64,000 nt of DNA from Torreya grandis (taxonomy: Eukaryota; Streptophyta; Pinopsida; Cupressales; Taxaceae): assembly GCA_037957365.1 (NCBI GenBank), contig JARHVA010004251.1, forward strand, positions 564,001-628,000, written 5' to 3'. Below the pieces are notes generated by a model, which ran no database searches, was not told where the DNA came from, and was given only the letters and a program-made list of their open reading frames with translations. Made by a program: the position numbers and the translations under genes. Shown here piece by piece: positions 24,291 to 35,125 of the stretch (its first letter is position 1; each line of letters begins with the position of its first letter).

Positions 24291-25383
24291 TGACGGCCCC
24301 ACAGATGTTAAAATTAAGGTAATGGAATATCTATTAGTTTTTTAATATGGCATGGAACTTAAAGAGTAAACAAAGCAGCCAGTTGAAAAGAGATCTTGAG
24401 AGCTCAAATTGCTATAGGGAAGAGAGAACAATGCAAAGGATCAAAAATATATTCAAGGGAGTTATTTCTAGTAGGTGAAATAGTGGATCAAGTGGTCATC
24501 TGAGCACACCAAATCAAAGATGTGGCCTAATTTTATTACATGAAGTAAAGACAAATTGGACAGCTGTGCAGACATCAGAAAAATGACTAGACAACTCATG
24601 CTAAGGAGGAGACATATAAGATGGATGGGCATGCCATAGTTAAGGGAATGCACTGTTCCAAGCATGGCCCTCCAGATAGAATTGAAAATGCATTGAAGGC
24701 ATTGAATGCAATATGGGCCGTCCCATAGGAAAGAATGCCAAGCCTTGCTTGGCTGCTATACATTGTAAAATCTTGCATTATGCGAAGGAGATCTTTTTCA
24801 TTATAGAAGCAAAACTCTGCCCAAATTAAAAGGTGAATACTGAGACTTTGAGCTCAGATTGTTGTTCATATTATTTTATCTGAATGAGAAAACAAGTTAC
24901 TTGCAGACTTTGTGTTATTATAGCTTGTGCCATTTAGGAGATTGTTCTTATGTCTATCTTCTAGATGCATTCTTGTTTATTTAATCTAACAGGTAGAACT
25001 AGTGGAAGTGATAAGGAAGATGTCCTGAAGTCAATTACTTTCAGACTTTGTGCTGTCATAGTTGTCTTCAGTGTGTGTTTTTAGTTTATTTCTATGTTGA
25101 GGATTTTGGGATGAATTTGTGCCCCCATTATCCTTTGTGTTTCACTCTTTGGGGAGTTGAGGTGGAAACTTTGTGTTCCATTTCATCTTGCTGGTTACTG
25201 CACCCTTGGTTACCAGTTTCTTGTCATCACCTGAAAGAACTCCTACTGTCTCCTGCAAGATCACTTTTGAAAGAAGAGAAGTGCCTTCAGTGCTTTCACT
25301 AAGATTTTCTCCTTTGTTTTTTAACATCATCTCTAAAAAAAGAGAGATGGATGGGATTGTCCTACCCCTGAGTGTTACTTTCT

Positions 25384-25404
25384 ACTTATATATATAGTAT
25401 ATAG
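25384..25404 (+). promoter_or_regulatory. TATA-like element in the Tat LTR
   Basis: acttatatatatagtatata lies about 170 bp before the LTR end and is conserved in the other LTR near 34,591. It is the best candidate for a core promoter in this LTR. The real start site is unknown. Confidence 0.35.
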
Positions 25405-25570
25405 CTCCTGCATATCTATAGGGAACCTCCCCTTGATGAGAGGAGAGATTTGTCTACTTCTGATGTAGTAAACCTGCACATTGGGTTGACCCATCTCCCT
25501 TGCTATGGTTGATAAGACCTATTTTGCTCACCAATTAGCTGGTTGACAAAATATTCACCCAATAGTTTTT

Positions 25571-25588
25571 TGGCGACTCTGCTAGGGA
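25571..25588 (+). other. Primer-binding site of the Tat-type element
   Basis: TGGCGACTCTGCTAGGGA lies 6 nt after the 5' LTR. This sequence type is used by Tat/Ogre-lineage elements; I recall a tRNA-Arg primer for it. Confidence 0.8.
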
Positions 25589-25906
25589 AGAACACATAGT
25601 TTGAAGCCTCAAGCTTCAAGCTGAAGCAAGACCAGTTCCTTCCCATTTTTATCCTGCAATCTGGAAACTCCACACTATACCAAAATTCAAAGAGCACAAG
25701 GTGTTTTTGACCCTATTTTTGAATTGGTGTAGAAGGGCAATTATGATTTGTTTCCTCCCCAAATTCAAGTTCAATGATTTAGGAGTGTTCCTCCTACTTA
25801 TACCAGGACACCAACACAAGGCAGAGCTTCCTTTTTTTTTGTCAGTAGAGCATTGCCCATACATATGCCACCCAAATTTTTTATCCCTCTTTTTCATAAT
25901 CAAATA

Positions 25907-27424
25907 ATGGCAGTTCAAGGCCCCTAGGGTAACTCTTTCAGCCCACTCAATCTTACTCCACCTCTGCATGAGCTACCACACAATTCAAGGAAGAATTTCT
26001 CTAAATTCTTTGGTGATGGGAGAGTTCATCCTGATGAACACATTACAACTTTCAACATATCCTGTGGTGTAATAGGAGTGGAATTTGAGGATGTGGCAGT
26101 AAGGATTTTCATGAAAACACTACAAGGCGCTACTACAGATTAGTTCTACCATTTACAGGCTAGGTTAGTCACTAACTGGGACACACTTAAAGCTAAAGTT
26201 GAAGCCAAGTTCAAACCTATAGAAGATGCACATGCCTTATTGGCCTAGGTCACATAGATGAATAAGGAACCTCATGAACCTATGAGGGATTTCATAGCAA
26301 AGTTTGACAAGCTCAGGAACTAGATTCCTATCATTGCTCAGCCAACACTTGAAAATCTCAAATGATTCTTCATCAATTCACAACTGCTTGAAGTAAGTTT
26401 TTTGCTGAGATGTGATGGTCACATAGACCTTACTACTGCTCAAGACTTGGATACTAAGGTAGAAGATGACCTTATCTTGGTAGGAAATATAAGGAGAGAT
26501 CCAAACAAAGGTAAATCCTCTTCACCTTTTGAATAATCACCTACAACCACCACTAATCCAATAGTGTAAAAGCTGGCAAATGAGTTGCTGGCTCTCAAAA
26601 AACAAATGGCACAAGGGATGTCATCTACTCCTTCATATAGAGATGTACTAAGGAGGACATTTCCAAATCAATCATACCAAGGCAATGCTTCTAGGAATCA
26701 AGGGCATGCAAATCATCTCCCTCCCCCTCAGAGGAATAACCTTGTCATTGAAGCACCTCCAACCAACTTAGTGATTGGATATCTTCAAGCTGAGTCAGAT
26801 TTCTCATTCTAGCCTGAGTTGAATCCTAAAGATGACACTAATCTCTTCATTGAGGAAGAATAATTAGTTGGTGACTCCAACATTGGTTTCTTGAATTACC
26901 AGGATGAACCTAGAAGTGAAGGTATTACAGTTGAGGGATCATATGCTATGTTGACCTAGTCCAAGAACCAGTCGGCCCAGAAAGCTAATAAAGAACAAGT
27001 AGAAGAGAAACCTCAACTGGAAATTTCAATTGCTAAGTGGGGAACCACTCTGCCTTTCCAGCCAAAGGACCCGATGATTGTGAAAAAGGTAAGTACACCA
27101 AACATCCCTATGCCTTTTATTTCAAATTCACAGTCCAGTTCTCCCCCTCCCAAAACTCAAAAGGATGAACTCCCATCCTCTATAACTGGTTCATTTCAAA
27201 CATTTGATATCATTGATCATATAAAGAAAACCGAAATTCAAATGTCTGAATTTGAATTTCTACAGTCCAATCCTGAGCAATTAGATAAATTAGTTCAATG
27301 TGTTAAAAACCAGGCCGTCCCTATAGGACAAGTAATCCCAAAGGTAACTCATGATTCCCAAAAGAACATATACATAAGGAATAAAATTCTCATTACTCCT
27401 CCTACTGCTCCCAAGAGGACTGAA
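25907..27424 (+). pseudogene. Gag region of the Tat-type element
   Basis: The ATG at 25,907 opens a frame that continues, apart from about a dozen stops, without a frameshift into protease. Early text FFGDGRVHPDEHITTFNISC matches the start of the capsid domain. Further on are VRIFMKTLQGAT, DWFYHL-like (with W read as stop), LKAKVEAKF and MRDFIAKFDKLR. A Gln/Asn-rich linker follows (26,585-26,812), then a Ser/Pro-rich spacer. Several stops are TAG where Trp or Gln is expected. No zinc knuckle was seen. It lies 318 nt after the PBS. Confidence 0.85.
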
Positions 27425-27970
27425 ACATTTTATGTCTCCCTGCTAATAAATGGACATCAGCTAAATAACTGCATCATTGATTTTGGAGCTTCAGACAATG
27501 TCATGCCTGCCAAAGTGGCAGAATCCCTTGGTCTTACTTTGACCAAAACATTTAGTAGATGATTCTCCATGGAGAACAAGTAAGTACCACTACTGGGGCA
27601 AATCAAGGATGCCCAATTTGCATTTGCAGTATTCCCAGATAAGAGAATCAAGATTACTATCCTGGTAGCCAATATCCCAGCATCATATGGCATCCTTATT
27701 TGGCAAAATTTCTACAAGGATGTTGGTGGTGAACTAAGCATGGACCTATCTGAGGCAAGGATTCCAGTCAAATGCATTATGAAAAGATTGCTTCCTGAAA
27801 AGGAAGTGAAATATGTAGTCACCCAAACATCAGCACCTAAAGCTCAAATTCTGTTTGAGTCTTCAGGCATGGGTAACTACTTTCTATCCATGGATGAAGT
27901 TCATGAGGCATCTGATGATGCTCCTAAAGGTGATGATTTAAAGATTAGTTTAGCTAGAATAGCAAAATAA
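27425..27970 (+). pseudogene. Aspartic protease region of the Tat-type element
   Basis: A retropepsin processes the polyprotein. TFYVSLLINGHQLNNCIIDF leads to the active-site loop, read as D-F-G-A instead of D-S/T-G-A, followed by NVMPAKVAESLGL. After one stop (27,562) the same frame continues with ITILVANIPASYGILI, close to the conserved C-terminal half. The Ser/Thr to Phe change at the active site should inactivate it even apart from the stop. An open stretch then runs to 27,970 before the RNase H-like domain. Confidence 0.85.
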
Positions 27971-28054
27971 TTGGAGTGTAATGCAAGTGTGGAAGAATCT
28001 CCCCCTCCAAATGAAGAAGAATTCAAAGAAAAATTAGCATCAAATGAGGTATAG

Positions 28055-28486
28055 ATTCTGGAATTTTATGGTAGTTGATCCTCTACCAGTTCAAGATCCA
28101 AAATTGTGTTAATATCTCTTCAAGGAGACATTTTTCCTTCATCTTACAAATTACAATTCAATAATACCAATAATATAGCTGAATATGAATCGCTATTACT
28201 TGGATTGAGGGTTGCTCATGACAAAGGCATCAAACTCCTTCATGTTAAAGGAGATGCTGAACTAGTGGTTTGTCAAGTGAGAAACCTGTATCAAACCAAA
28301 AATGAGAGATTGCACCACTACCACAATCTAGTCTGTGATCAGATTGAAAGCTTTGATGATTTCAACATCTCTGCCATTCTAAGGGAATTCAATGATCGGG
28401 CTGATGCACTAGCTATTTCAGCAACTCTCTTGATTCCTCACCCTGACTTCAAAGGAGACAAGTACACTATAGAACTAGTCTTTTGA
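28055..28486 (+). pseudogene. RNase H-like domain upstream of RT (Tat-type element)
   Basis: An RNase H fold lies between protease and RT, in the same frame as gag-protease. Seen motifs: EFYGS (the first catalytic Asp position reads Tyr), IVLISLQGD, NNIAEYESLLLGL with the catalytic Glu, HVKGDAELVV with a catalytic Asp, and ILREFNDRADALAISA with the last Asp. This pattern resembles the second, plant-type RNase H known in Tat elements, which I remember mainly as lying after the native RNase H. A stop (TGA) follows the first motif and another ends the domain at 28,484-28,486. The second RNase H is at 29,780-30,170. Confidence 0.82.
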
Positions 28487-28925
28487 TCAAGTGTACCTAA
28501 TAATTCCAGTCATTAGCATGTGTTTAACAATGACAACCAAATCATTTCCTTCTTGCAGTAAAAGGATAGCTTTCAATAGCTTCACTTTGAAGGTAGTGAG
28601 CCTCAGAAGCTTGAACTAGCCCTTGAATCAAGTTCAAGCATGGATGAAGAATTTATACAGCTGAAAAGGAATAAAATTCCCAAAGGCTTGGTTTCCCTTG
28701 AGAATTTGTTTGATAAACATGACAGGTTCATCAAATAGCAACAAATGGATTCAAGCTCCTTCCAGGTTTTTGATCAGGTTATCCTAGGTACCAGAGAAAA
28801 TCCCAAGATGGTGAACATTGGGAAGTGCTACACTCAGGAAGAAAAGATCAAGTTCACCACTCTATTTAGCTAGTACATAGACATCTTAGCATACTCCTAT
28901 GATGTTTTGAAGTCACTCAGACCTG
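28487..28925 (+). pseudogene. Linker between the RNase H-like domain and RT
   Basis: The frame of the RNase H-like domain continues with several stops through MDEEFIQLKRNKIPKGLVSL and IGKCYTQEEKIKF to SYDVLKSLRPDEI, the conserved text just before the RT fingers in gypsy Pol. It is recognisably coding but broken. Confidence 0.7.
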
Positions 28926-29766
28926 ATGAAATTTGCCGTGACATTCCTCTGTAAAGTGATTCGGCACCTTACAGGCAAAAATCTAGAGTACAATCTGAAG
29001 ATATTAGGTACTATTCTGTCTGAAATACAAAAAAATTTGAATGCTAGAATCATTTTCCCAATCCATAATTCTACATGGATTGCAAACATAGTGCCTGTAA
29101 GGAAGAAAAATGGAGAAATTTGCCTCTACGTGGATTTTAGAAATTTAAATCAGTCATCCTTAAAGGATAAATATCCTTTGCCAATCATGGATCAAGTGCT
29201 TCAGACAGTGATCGATTTAGATATGTTATCAATGCTAGATGGCTTCTCGAGATATAATCAGGTTGAAGTTGGTGAATCAGACCAATACAAGACTACATTC
29301 ACCACGCCTGGGGGCACATTTGCATATCAAAGAATGCCTTTTGCCCTGATATATGCTGGTGCCACCTTATAAATAGAAATGGACCTTGCTTTCAAAGATG
29401 AAATGGGTAATTTCATTGTGGTTTATCTTGATGACTTGACAGTCTTTTCCAAGCATCGCCCTAACCTTGTACGCCACTTGCAACAAGTGCTGGAATGCTG
29501 CCGCCAAAATGGCATTTCTTTGAATCCCAAGAAGTCTATTTTTGGGGTAACAAAAGGGAAACTTCTTAGACACATTGTGTCCAAATAAGGCATACAAATT
29601 GACTCAAACAGAGTCAAGTCTATCCAAGAGCTTACTTTGCCCACAAGTAAGACTGTAGTTCACTCTTTCTTTAGAAAGGTGAATTTCTTAATAAGGTTCA
29701 TCCTCGAGTTTTCTGAGAAGACTCATCATATTGTAAACATGATGAAGGGAAAGGCCACTTTAAATT
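28926..29766 (+). pseudogene. Reverse transcriptase domain of the Tat-type element
   Basis: RT copies the element RNA into DNA. The frame shifts by one near 28,985. The 148-codon open part contains ARIIFPI, VPVRKKNGEI, VDFRNLNQ, KDKYPLPIMDQ, MLDGFSRYNQ and FTTPGGTFAYQRMPFALI. After a stop near 29,370 the same frame gives VVYLDDLTVFSK with the catalytic YLDD intact, then ISLNPKKSIFGVTKGKLL and a stop at 29,586-29,588. The connection subdomain follows in frame. The active site is conserved but the chain is interrupted. Confidence 0.92.
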
Positions 29767-30172
29767 AGACTAAAGAAGGCAAATTGGCATTCCAAGATAT
29801 CAAGATAGCTATTACCCACGCCCTAATTCTGGTATGTCCAGATTATAACAAGGATTTCACCATGTATAGTTATGCTTTTTAGCACACAATTTCAACAATT
29901 TTGGTTCAACATAACCAAGAAGGTGTGGAATCTCCTATTTCTTTCATGAGCTATCCTCTCAAAGCTCATGAGTTGAAGTACTCAAACATGGAGAAGCATG
30001 CTTATGTAGTGTGAAGGTAGTGAAGCATTTCTGCTTTTACATCCTAAATTCACGCGTTACTGCCCTGGTTCCTGATACCAAAATCAAATCCATATTAACT
30101 CAGCAGGAGTTTGGGATGAAAAGGGGCAATTGGATAGCAAAAATCTAGGAGTTTGATCTAGTCATCAAACCA
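29767..30172 (+). pseudogene. Second (native) RNase H domain of the Tat-type element
   Basis: Text such as CPDYNKDFTMYSYAF, ISTILVQHNQEG and LKYSNMEKHAY follows RT in the same frame, matching gypsy RNase H. Stops and a frameshift (about 30,010-30,170) destroy the second half. The next frame starts again with the conserved KPMKLVQGKGL segment. Confidence 0.75.
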
Positions 30173-31554
30173 ATGAAACTGGTGCAAGGAAAAGGCCTAT
30201 GCCAATTGATTGCAGATAATAAGCCAGAACAAATAGAGCATGAAGAAAAAGAAATTGAAGACACGCCAACAGTCCTCTTTGTATCCACTATAAATGACTG
30301 GTATTTAGACATTGCTCATTTCCTTACTTATGGTGAGTGTCTTGCTCACCTGTCTTATAAAGAAAGAGGGACTATCAAGTTGAAAGCTACCAATTTTGTC
30401 CTCTAGGACAATGGCTTGTATAAGAGGAGCCTTGATGGAGTGTTCCTTCACTATGTGGATAAAGAGCAACAAAACTAAATTTTGAAGTCCTTGCACAATC
30501 TGCACTATGGAGGACATTTTTTTGCTCTTGTAACTGCCCATAAAATTTTGTGAGCCAGGTACTACTAGCCCACTCTATTTCACGATGCATACAAATGGGT
30601 AAGAAAATGTGAACTATGCTAGCAGTTCGTTGGAAGACCCAAGTTAGTTGCCCTACCTCTCAAGCTAGTGGTCATAGAGGAGCCATTTCAGCAATGGGGA
30701 ATCAATTTCATTGGTGCTGTAAACCCATCTTCTGGTGTTGGACATGATTATGTGCTCACAGCAACATATTACTTCACCAAGTGGGTGGAAGCAATTCTAA
30801 CCAAGCATGCTACTTTAGAAGTAGTGTGTAATTTCCTCAAAGAGAACATCATTTCCAGGTTTGGGATCCCAACCAAGATTGTCACTAATAATGTAGCTTG
30901 TTTCACTTCCTAAGAGATCACTCAGTTCTATTTTACTATGGGATCACCCTCTCCCACTCTTCTGATTACTTTTCACAAGGGAATGGACAAGCTGAATCAA
31001 GTAACAAGAACCTGGTGACTATCATCAAGAAATTGGTAGATGAAAACCAAAGGACATGGCATAAAGCATTGGTTGATGCTCTATGGGCAGATAGAATTAC
31101 ACCAAAAAGGGCAATTGGTATGTCTCCTTTCTAACTTCTTTATGGTCTTAATGCTGAGATACCAATCACCCTGGAATTGCCAGTATTGAAATTGGCCAAG
31201 GTAATTGAAGATCAGACATATGAAAGCTCCCTTGATAAGTGGATCATGTGCCTGACTGAGCTAGATGAGCAGCGGACTATGGTGGTGGACCGAATTGCTG
31301 CGCATCAAAGTCTAGTGAAGAAGCTCTTCAACCAAAAGGCAAAAAACCATGATTTCTAGATTGGAGATCAACTCCTACTGTGGGACAAGAGAAGAGAACC
31401 AAAGGGAATGCATGGAAAGTTTGATTCCATGTGGATGGGCCCTTTTACTATGCATCAACTCAATGGTGAGAATAGTTTCTTGTTGAGATATCAAGATGGC
31501 ATGCCCTTTTCTCTGCCTCACAATGGGTAGCATTTAAAGCACTTCAAAACTTGA
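30173..31554 (+). pseudogene. Integrase region of the Tat-type element
   Basis: Integrase inserts the DNA copy. The zinc-binding part (30,490-30,630) reads LHNLHYGGHF, YKWVRKCELC. The core follows: WGINFIGAV, where the first catalytic Asp is Asn; TKIVTNNVACF, where the second is also Asn; and GNGQAESSNKNL with the Glu kept. A frameshift lies near 30,900 between the second and third motifs. The C-terminal part continues with WADRITPKRAIG, ITLELPVLKL, a GDQLLLWD segment and LRYQDG, and ends LKHFKT at 31,554. Loss of two of three DDE residues shows it is dead. Confidence 0.9.
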
Positions 31555-31756
31555 AGTATCAGATAAGTTCACCTCTACATATGTATAGTCTTTGTTTCTA
31601 TTGTGTGTTATTCATTTTCATTTTTGGTACCTTTATTTTTGGGTAGCATGACTCCATAGCCCATTGGCATACTTCAAGGCACTGGAGATTCTAGTTTCTA
31701 CTCTCCTCAGCTGTTCTAATTCTTCAACTGAAGGAAGTTCCCCAACTGGAGCCAAC
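31555..31756 (+). other. 3' untranslated interior of the Tat-type element
   Basis: About 200 bases between the integrase stop and the 3' LTR. The sequence just before the LTR (aaggaagttccccaactggagccaac) is not a clean polypurine tract; gaaggaag near 31,730 is the best candidate. Confidence 0.4.
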
Positions 31757-34700
31757 TATTGTTCTCCAAAATTTATCACTCATTTTAGGACAACATTTGA
31801 ACTATTTTGGTCCTACAAGGCAAAATTACTTCTTCCCTTCTCAAAATTTGTTCTAAGCATTCAATTTCCTCATTTTTAAAGATTTTTTAGTAAAGGGACT
31901 AGTAGGTTCAATGGGTTCAATGGCTTCTACGGTTGAGTTCAATCAAAAGTGCAAGTTTCTAGCACTTAGGAAATTTTAGGATCAGTTCAATGCCTTGGTT
32001 GAACCAAAAATGTTCATCGGCAAGCTTCTAAGCAAGGATTGAACCATTGAACCTTGAACCATTTTGGTTCATGGGTTCAACGGGTTCAAAGGTTCAATGT
32101 CATCTGTCAAATATTCATCAAGTTCAACCGCTTCAAGGTTCAATGGCTTCAAACACTTAGCGAAAAATGAAGGCTTTGAACCATTGAACCATTGAACCTT
32201 GAACCATTTTGGTTCAAAGGTTCAACGGGTTCAACGGTTCAATAGGGTCAACGCACAGTTGGTTTAAATGGTCAAAATGCTTAGCCAAAATAAAGAGATT
32301 GAACTATTGAATCATTGAACCAAAGTTGGTTTAATCAGTCGGTTCAATCGGTTGGTTCAAGGGACTACCCCAAAGCTGAAGGAATAAGTGCCGTTATAGA
32401 GGGAAATGGACTGAAGGCAAATGCCCTTGTGGAGGGCAACAAACGGTTGGTTTAAGGGTCAAAGACAAGGCAGAAAAGATGGAATTCCTTTGGATTTATT
32501 CAAATTCTAAAAGGGAAGATTTCCTTTGGACTTTTTGTTCGAGGAAATTATCAGGCAGAAAGTGGGAATTCTTTCGAAAAAGTTCCTGTAGCAAAAATTG
32601 TTAAGGAAAAAGTCCTTTAGACAAAATGTCTGAAGGAATTCCTTTAGACATTTTGTTTGAGGGAATGCACCTAGGAAGAAAGCCTGATCAAAAGGAAGGA
32701 AATGAGCAGCTAAGGAAAGGAACATTTCCTTTGAATAGAATGTCTGAAGGAAAAGCCAGAAAGCAAAAGCCCGACAGGAAAAAAATGAAGCAAAGGAAGA
32801 TTTCCTTCGGATAAATTATTTGAAGGAATTCCTTCAGACATTTTGTCTAAAGGAAATAAAGGATAAATTCCATCAAAGAAGCAAAAGCTTGCTGAAGGAA
32901 TTAAAGCCCGAAGGCCACTTGAAAGATCCCAAAGAGTAGGTACCCTTACGGGGGGCTCTTAGCGCCAATAAAGTGGACCTTTCTCAAATCCCGAAGGGAC
33001 ACCTTCCCTTCGGGGCATCCCAAAGGCTGAATAAAGATGCATAAAAGAGCCTTCAAAGACTTATCCAAAAAATAAAATAAAAAAAGGAATCATTGAGCCG
33101 TTGAACCTTGAACTAAAAGGTTCAATGAGTTCAAAGGTTTAGAGGTTCAACCAGTTTGATGAAGATCAAAGGGATTAGAAAGAACAAGAAAGTGATGGAA
33201 TGAAGAATGAACCAATGAACCAATTGAACCTTGAACTAAAAGAGTTCAAAGTTCAATGGTTCACAGGTTGAATGGTTCAAAGATAGCCCCAATCAAAGGA
33301 AGAACATGGATGATTCCAGAGACCAGTTCAAAGGATGGTTTAACCAGACAAAGCAAAGAAATGAATGAACAAAGGCAATGATTGAACCAAGAAGCTGAGA
33401 GAGATCACCTCAACCATTGAACCATTGAACCAAGGAACTTTAGCAAGATCAAAGGTTCATGGTTCAACATGGTTCAAATAGCCAACAAGCCATTGACGGC
33501 CCCGCAGACGTCAAAATTAAGGTAATGAAATATCTGTTAGTTTTTTAATATGGCATAGAAATTAAAGAGTAAAAAAAGTATCCAGATAAAAAGAGAGCCT
33601 GAGAGCTCAAACTTCTATAGGGAAGAGAGAAAAATACAAAGGATAAAAAATATCTTCAAGGGAGTTATTTCTAGTAGGTGAAATAGTGGATCAAGTGGTC
33701 ATCTGAGCACACCAAATCAAGGACGCGGCCTATTTTTCTTCCATGAAGTACAGACAAATTGGATAGCTACACAAACATCAAAAAAAGGACTAGACAACTC
33801 ATGCTAAGGAGGAGACATATAAGATGGATGGGCACGCCATAGTCAAGGGAATGCACTGTTCCAAGCATGGCCCTCCAAACAGAACTAAAAATGCATTCAA
33901 AGCATTGAATGCGGTATGGACCGTCCCATAGGAAAGAGAGCCAAGCCTTGCTTGGCTGCTATACATTGTAAACTCTTGAATTATGTGAAGGATATCTTTT
34001 TCATTACAAAATTAAAACTCTACCCAAATTGAAAGGCGAATACTGAGAATTTGAGCTCAGATTGTTGTTCATATTATTTTATCTGAATGAGAAAGAAAGT
34101 TACTTGCAAACTTTGTGCTATTATATATTGTGCCATTTTAGGAGATTATTCTTATGTCTATCTTCTAGATGCATTCTTGTTTATTTAATCTAACAGGCAA
34201 AACTAGTGGAAGTGATAAGGAAGATGTCCTGAAGTCAGTTACTTTTAGACTTTGTGCTGTCATAGTTGTCTTCAGTGTGTGTTTTTAGTTTCTTTCTATG
34301 TTGAGGATTTTGGGATGACTTTGTGCCCCCATTATCCTTTATGTTTCACTCTTTGGGCAGTTGAGGTGGAAACTTTGTGTTCCATTTCATCCTGCTGGTT
34401 ACTGTGCCCTTGGTCACCAGTTTCTTGTCATCACCTAAAAGAACTCCTGTTATCTCCTGCAAGATCACTTCTGAAAGAAGAGAAGTGCCTTCAGTGCTTT
34501 CACCAAGATTTTTGACTTTTTTTGTTAACATCATCTCTGAAAGAAAAGAGATGGATGGTGTTGTCCTACCCTTGAGTGTTACTTTTTTCTTATATATATA
34601 GTATATAGCTCCTGCATATCTATAGGGAACCTCCCCTTGATGAGAGGAGAGATTTGTCCACCTCTTATGTAGTAAACCTGGACATTGGGCTGACCCATCT

Positions 34701-34768
34701 CCCTTGCTGTGGTTGATAAGACTTATTTTTATCACCAGTTAGTTGGTTGACAAAATATTCACCCAACA
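31757..34768 (+). repeat. 3' LTR of the Tat-type element (3012 bp)
   Basis: It is the partner of 22,557-25,564. It starts TATTGTTCTCC (the TG mutated to TA) and ends CACCCAACA. It keeps the heptamer field and the hairpins (about 32,610-32,855). It is followed by the target duplication TTGCT at 34,769. Confidence 0.92.
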
Positions 34769-34773
34769 TTGCT

Positions 34774-34950
34774 TACATACTCTACTTGTAGATATTTTTG
34801 ACAATAAATTTCATATGTTTTTTTTCATAGTCTTGAGAATATTTACAAATAAGTTTTCAACATTATTTATCTATTTCAATTTGTGGCACATCTTTCATCT
34901 TTGGCATGATTGTCACTTGATATCCCATGTATTTTATTTCAATGAACAAG
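34774..34950 (+). other. Right part of the ARF relic intron
   Basis: AT- and T-rich intron-like sequence from the target duplication to the acceptor aatgaacaag just before the second ARF exon. Confidence 0.6.
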
Positions 34951-35125
34951 GATGAGAAATCGAAAATACTTCTTGGTATTTGATGTTCAAATTGGTAACA
35001 AACATCCATGCAATTGTAGTTCTATCTAGTGTCATACATATTGGTGTTTTAAAATAACAACACATGTTTTTACATCTTGATTTCCTCACTAAACTTGATT
35101 TGTTCATTAAATTGATATTAATGTG
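34951..35125 (+). pseudogene. Auxin response factor relic, exon after the B3 exon
   Basis: Following an AG acceptor the sequence starts DEKSKILLGI, the conserved start of the ARF exon after FIR. The Arg codons then read TGA and TGT and a Gln codon reads TAA. After a one-base shift VLSSVIHIGVL matches the conserved V-L-S-S..M-H-I-G-V-L. A second shift gives ITTHVFTS, as expected for the Ala-rich A-A-A-H-A-A stretch after transitions, and FVH near the end. The exon is clearly decayed. It lies 12.9 kb from the B3 exon only because of the retrotransposon; without it the intron would be about 650 bp. The DEK version suggests a class A (activator-like) ARF, but the subtype is not certain. Confidence 0.78.

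Larger units (their letters stand above)
22557..25564 (+). repeat. 5' LTR of the Tat-type element (3008 bp)
   Basis: Starts TGTTGTTCCCCAAAA and ends CACCCAATA. It contains the GGTTCAA/TTGAACC field (about 22.7-24.3 kb), a hairpin cluster (23,422-23,662) and a TATA-like run (acttatatatatagtatatag, near 25,384) that may drive transcription towards the PBS. Open frames in it on both strands are by-products of the repeats. Confidence 0.92.
22557..34768 (+). mobile_element. Full-length Tat-type Ty3/gypsy retrotransposon with 3.0-kb LTRs
   Basis: Direct repeats 22,557-25,564 and 31,757-34,768 (3008 and 3012 bp) flank a 6.2-kb interior. A perfect 5-bp duplication TTGCT lies on both sides (22,552-22,556 and 34,769-34,773), so this is one intact insertion event. 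The PBS at 25,571 (TGGCGACTCTGCTAGGGA) is of the kind used by Tat/Ogre elements. The interior encodes Gag, protease, an RNase H-like domain, RT, RNase H and integrase, all broken by stops and frameshifts. LTR identity by hand is roughly 90-95% in the pieces compared, so it is younger than the 1083-12410 element. It lies in the intron between two ARF exon relics. Confidence 0.93.

Noticed and set aside
25048..25397. Cys/Leu-rich open frames conserved between the two LTRs
   Set aside because: Conservation is explained by LTR identity; no domain, and frames lie around the expected transcription start region of the LTR.
25142..25969. Minus-strand frames opposite the start of the Tat gag region
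   Set aside because: No motif, and the plus strand carries clear Gag text from 25,907.
34346..34735. 129-codon minus-strand frame in the 3' LTR
   Set aside because: Antisense of the LTR; the 5' LTR partner is broken into shorter pieces and no motif is present.
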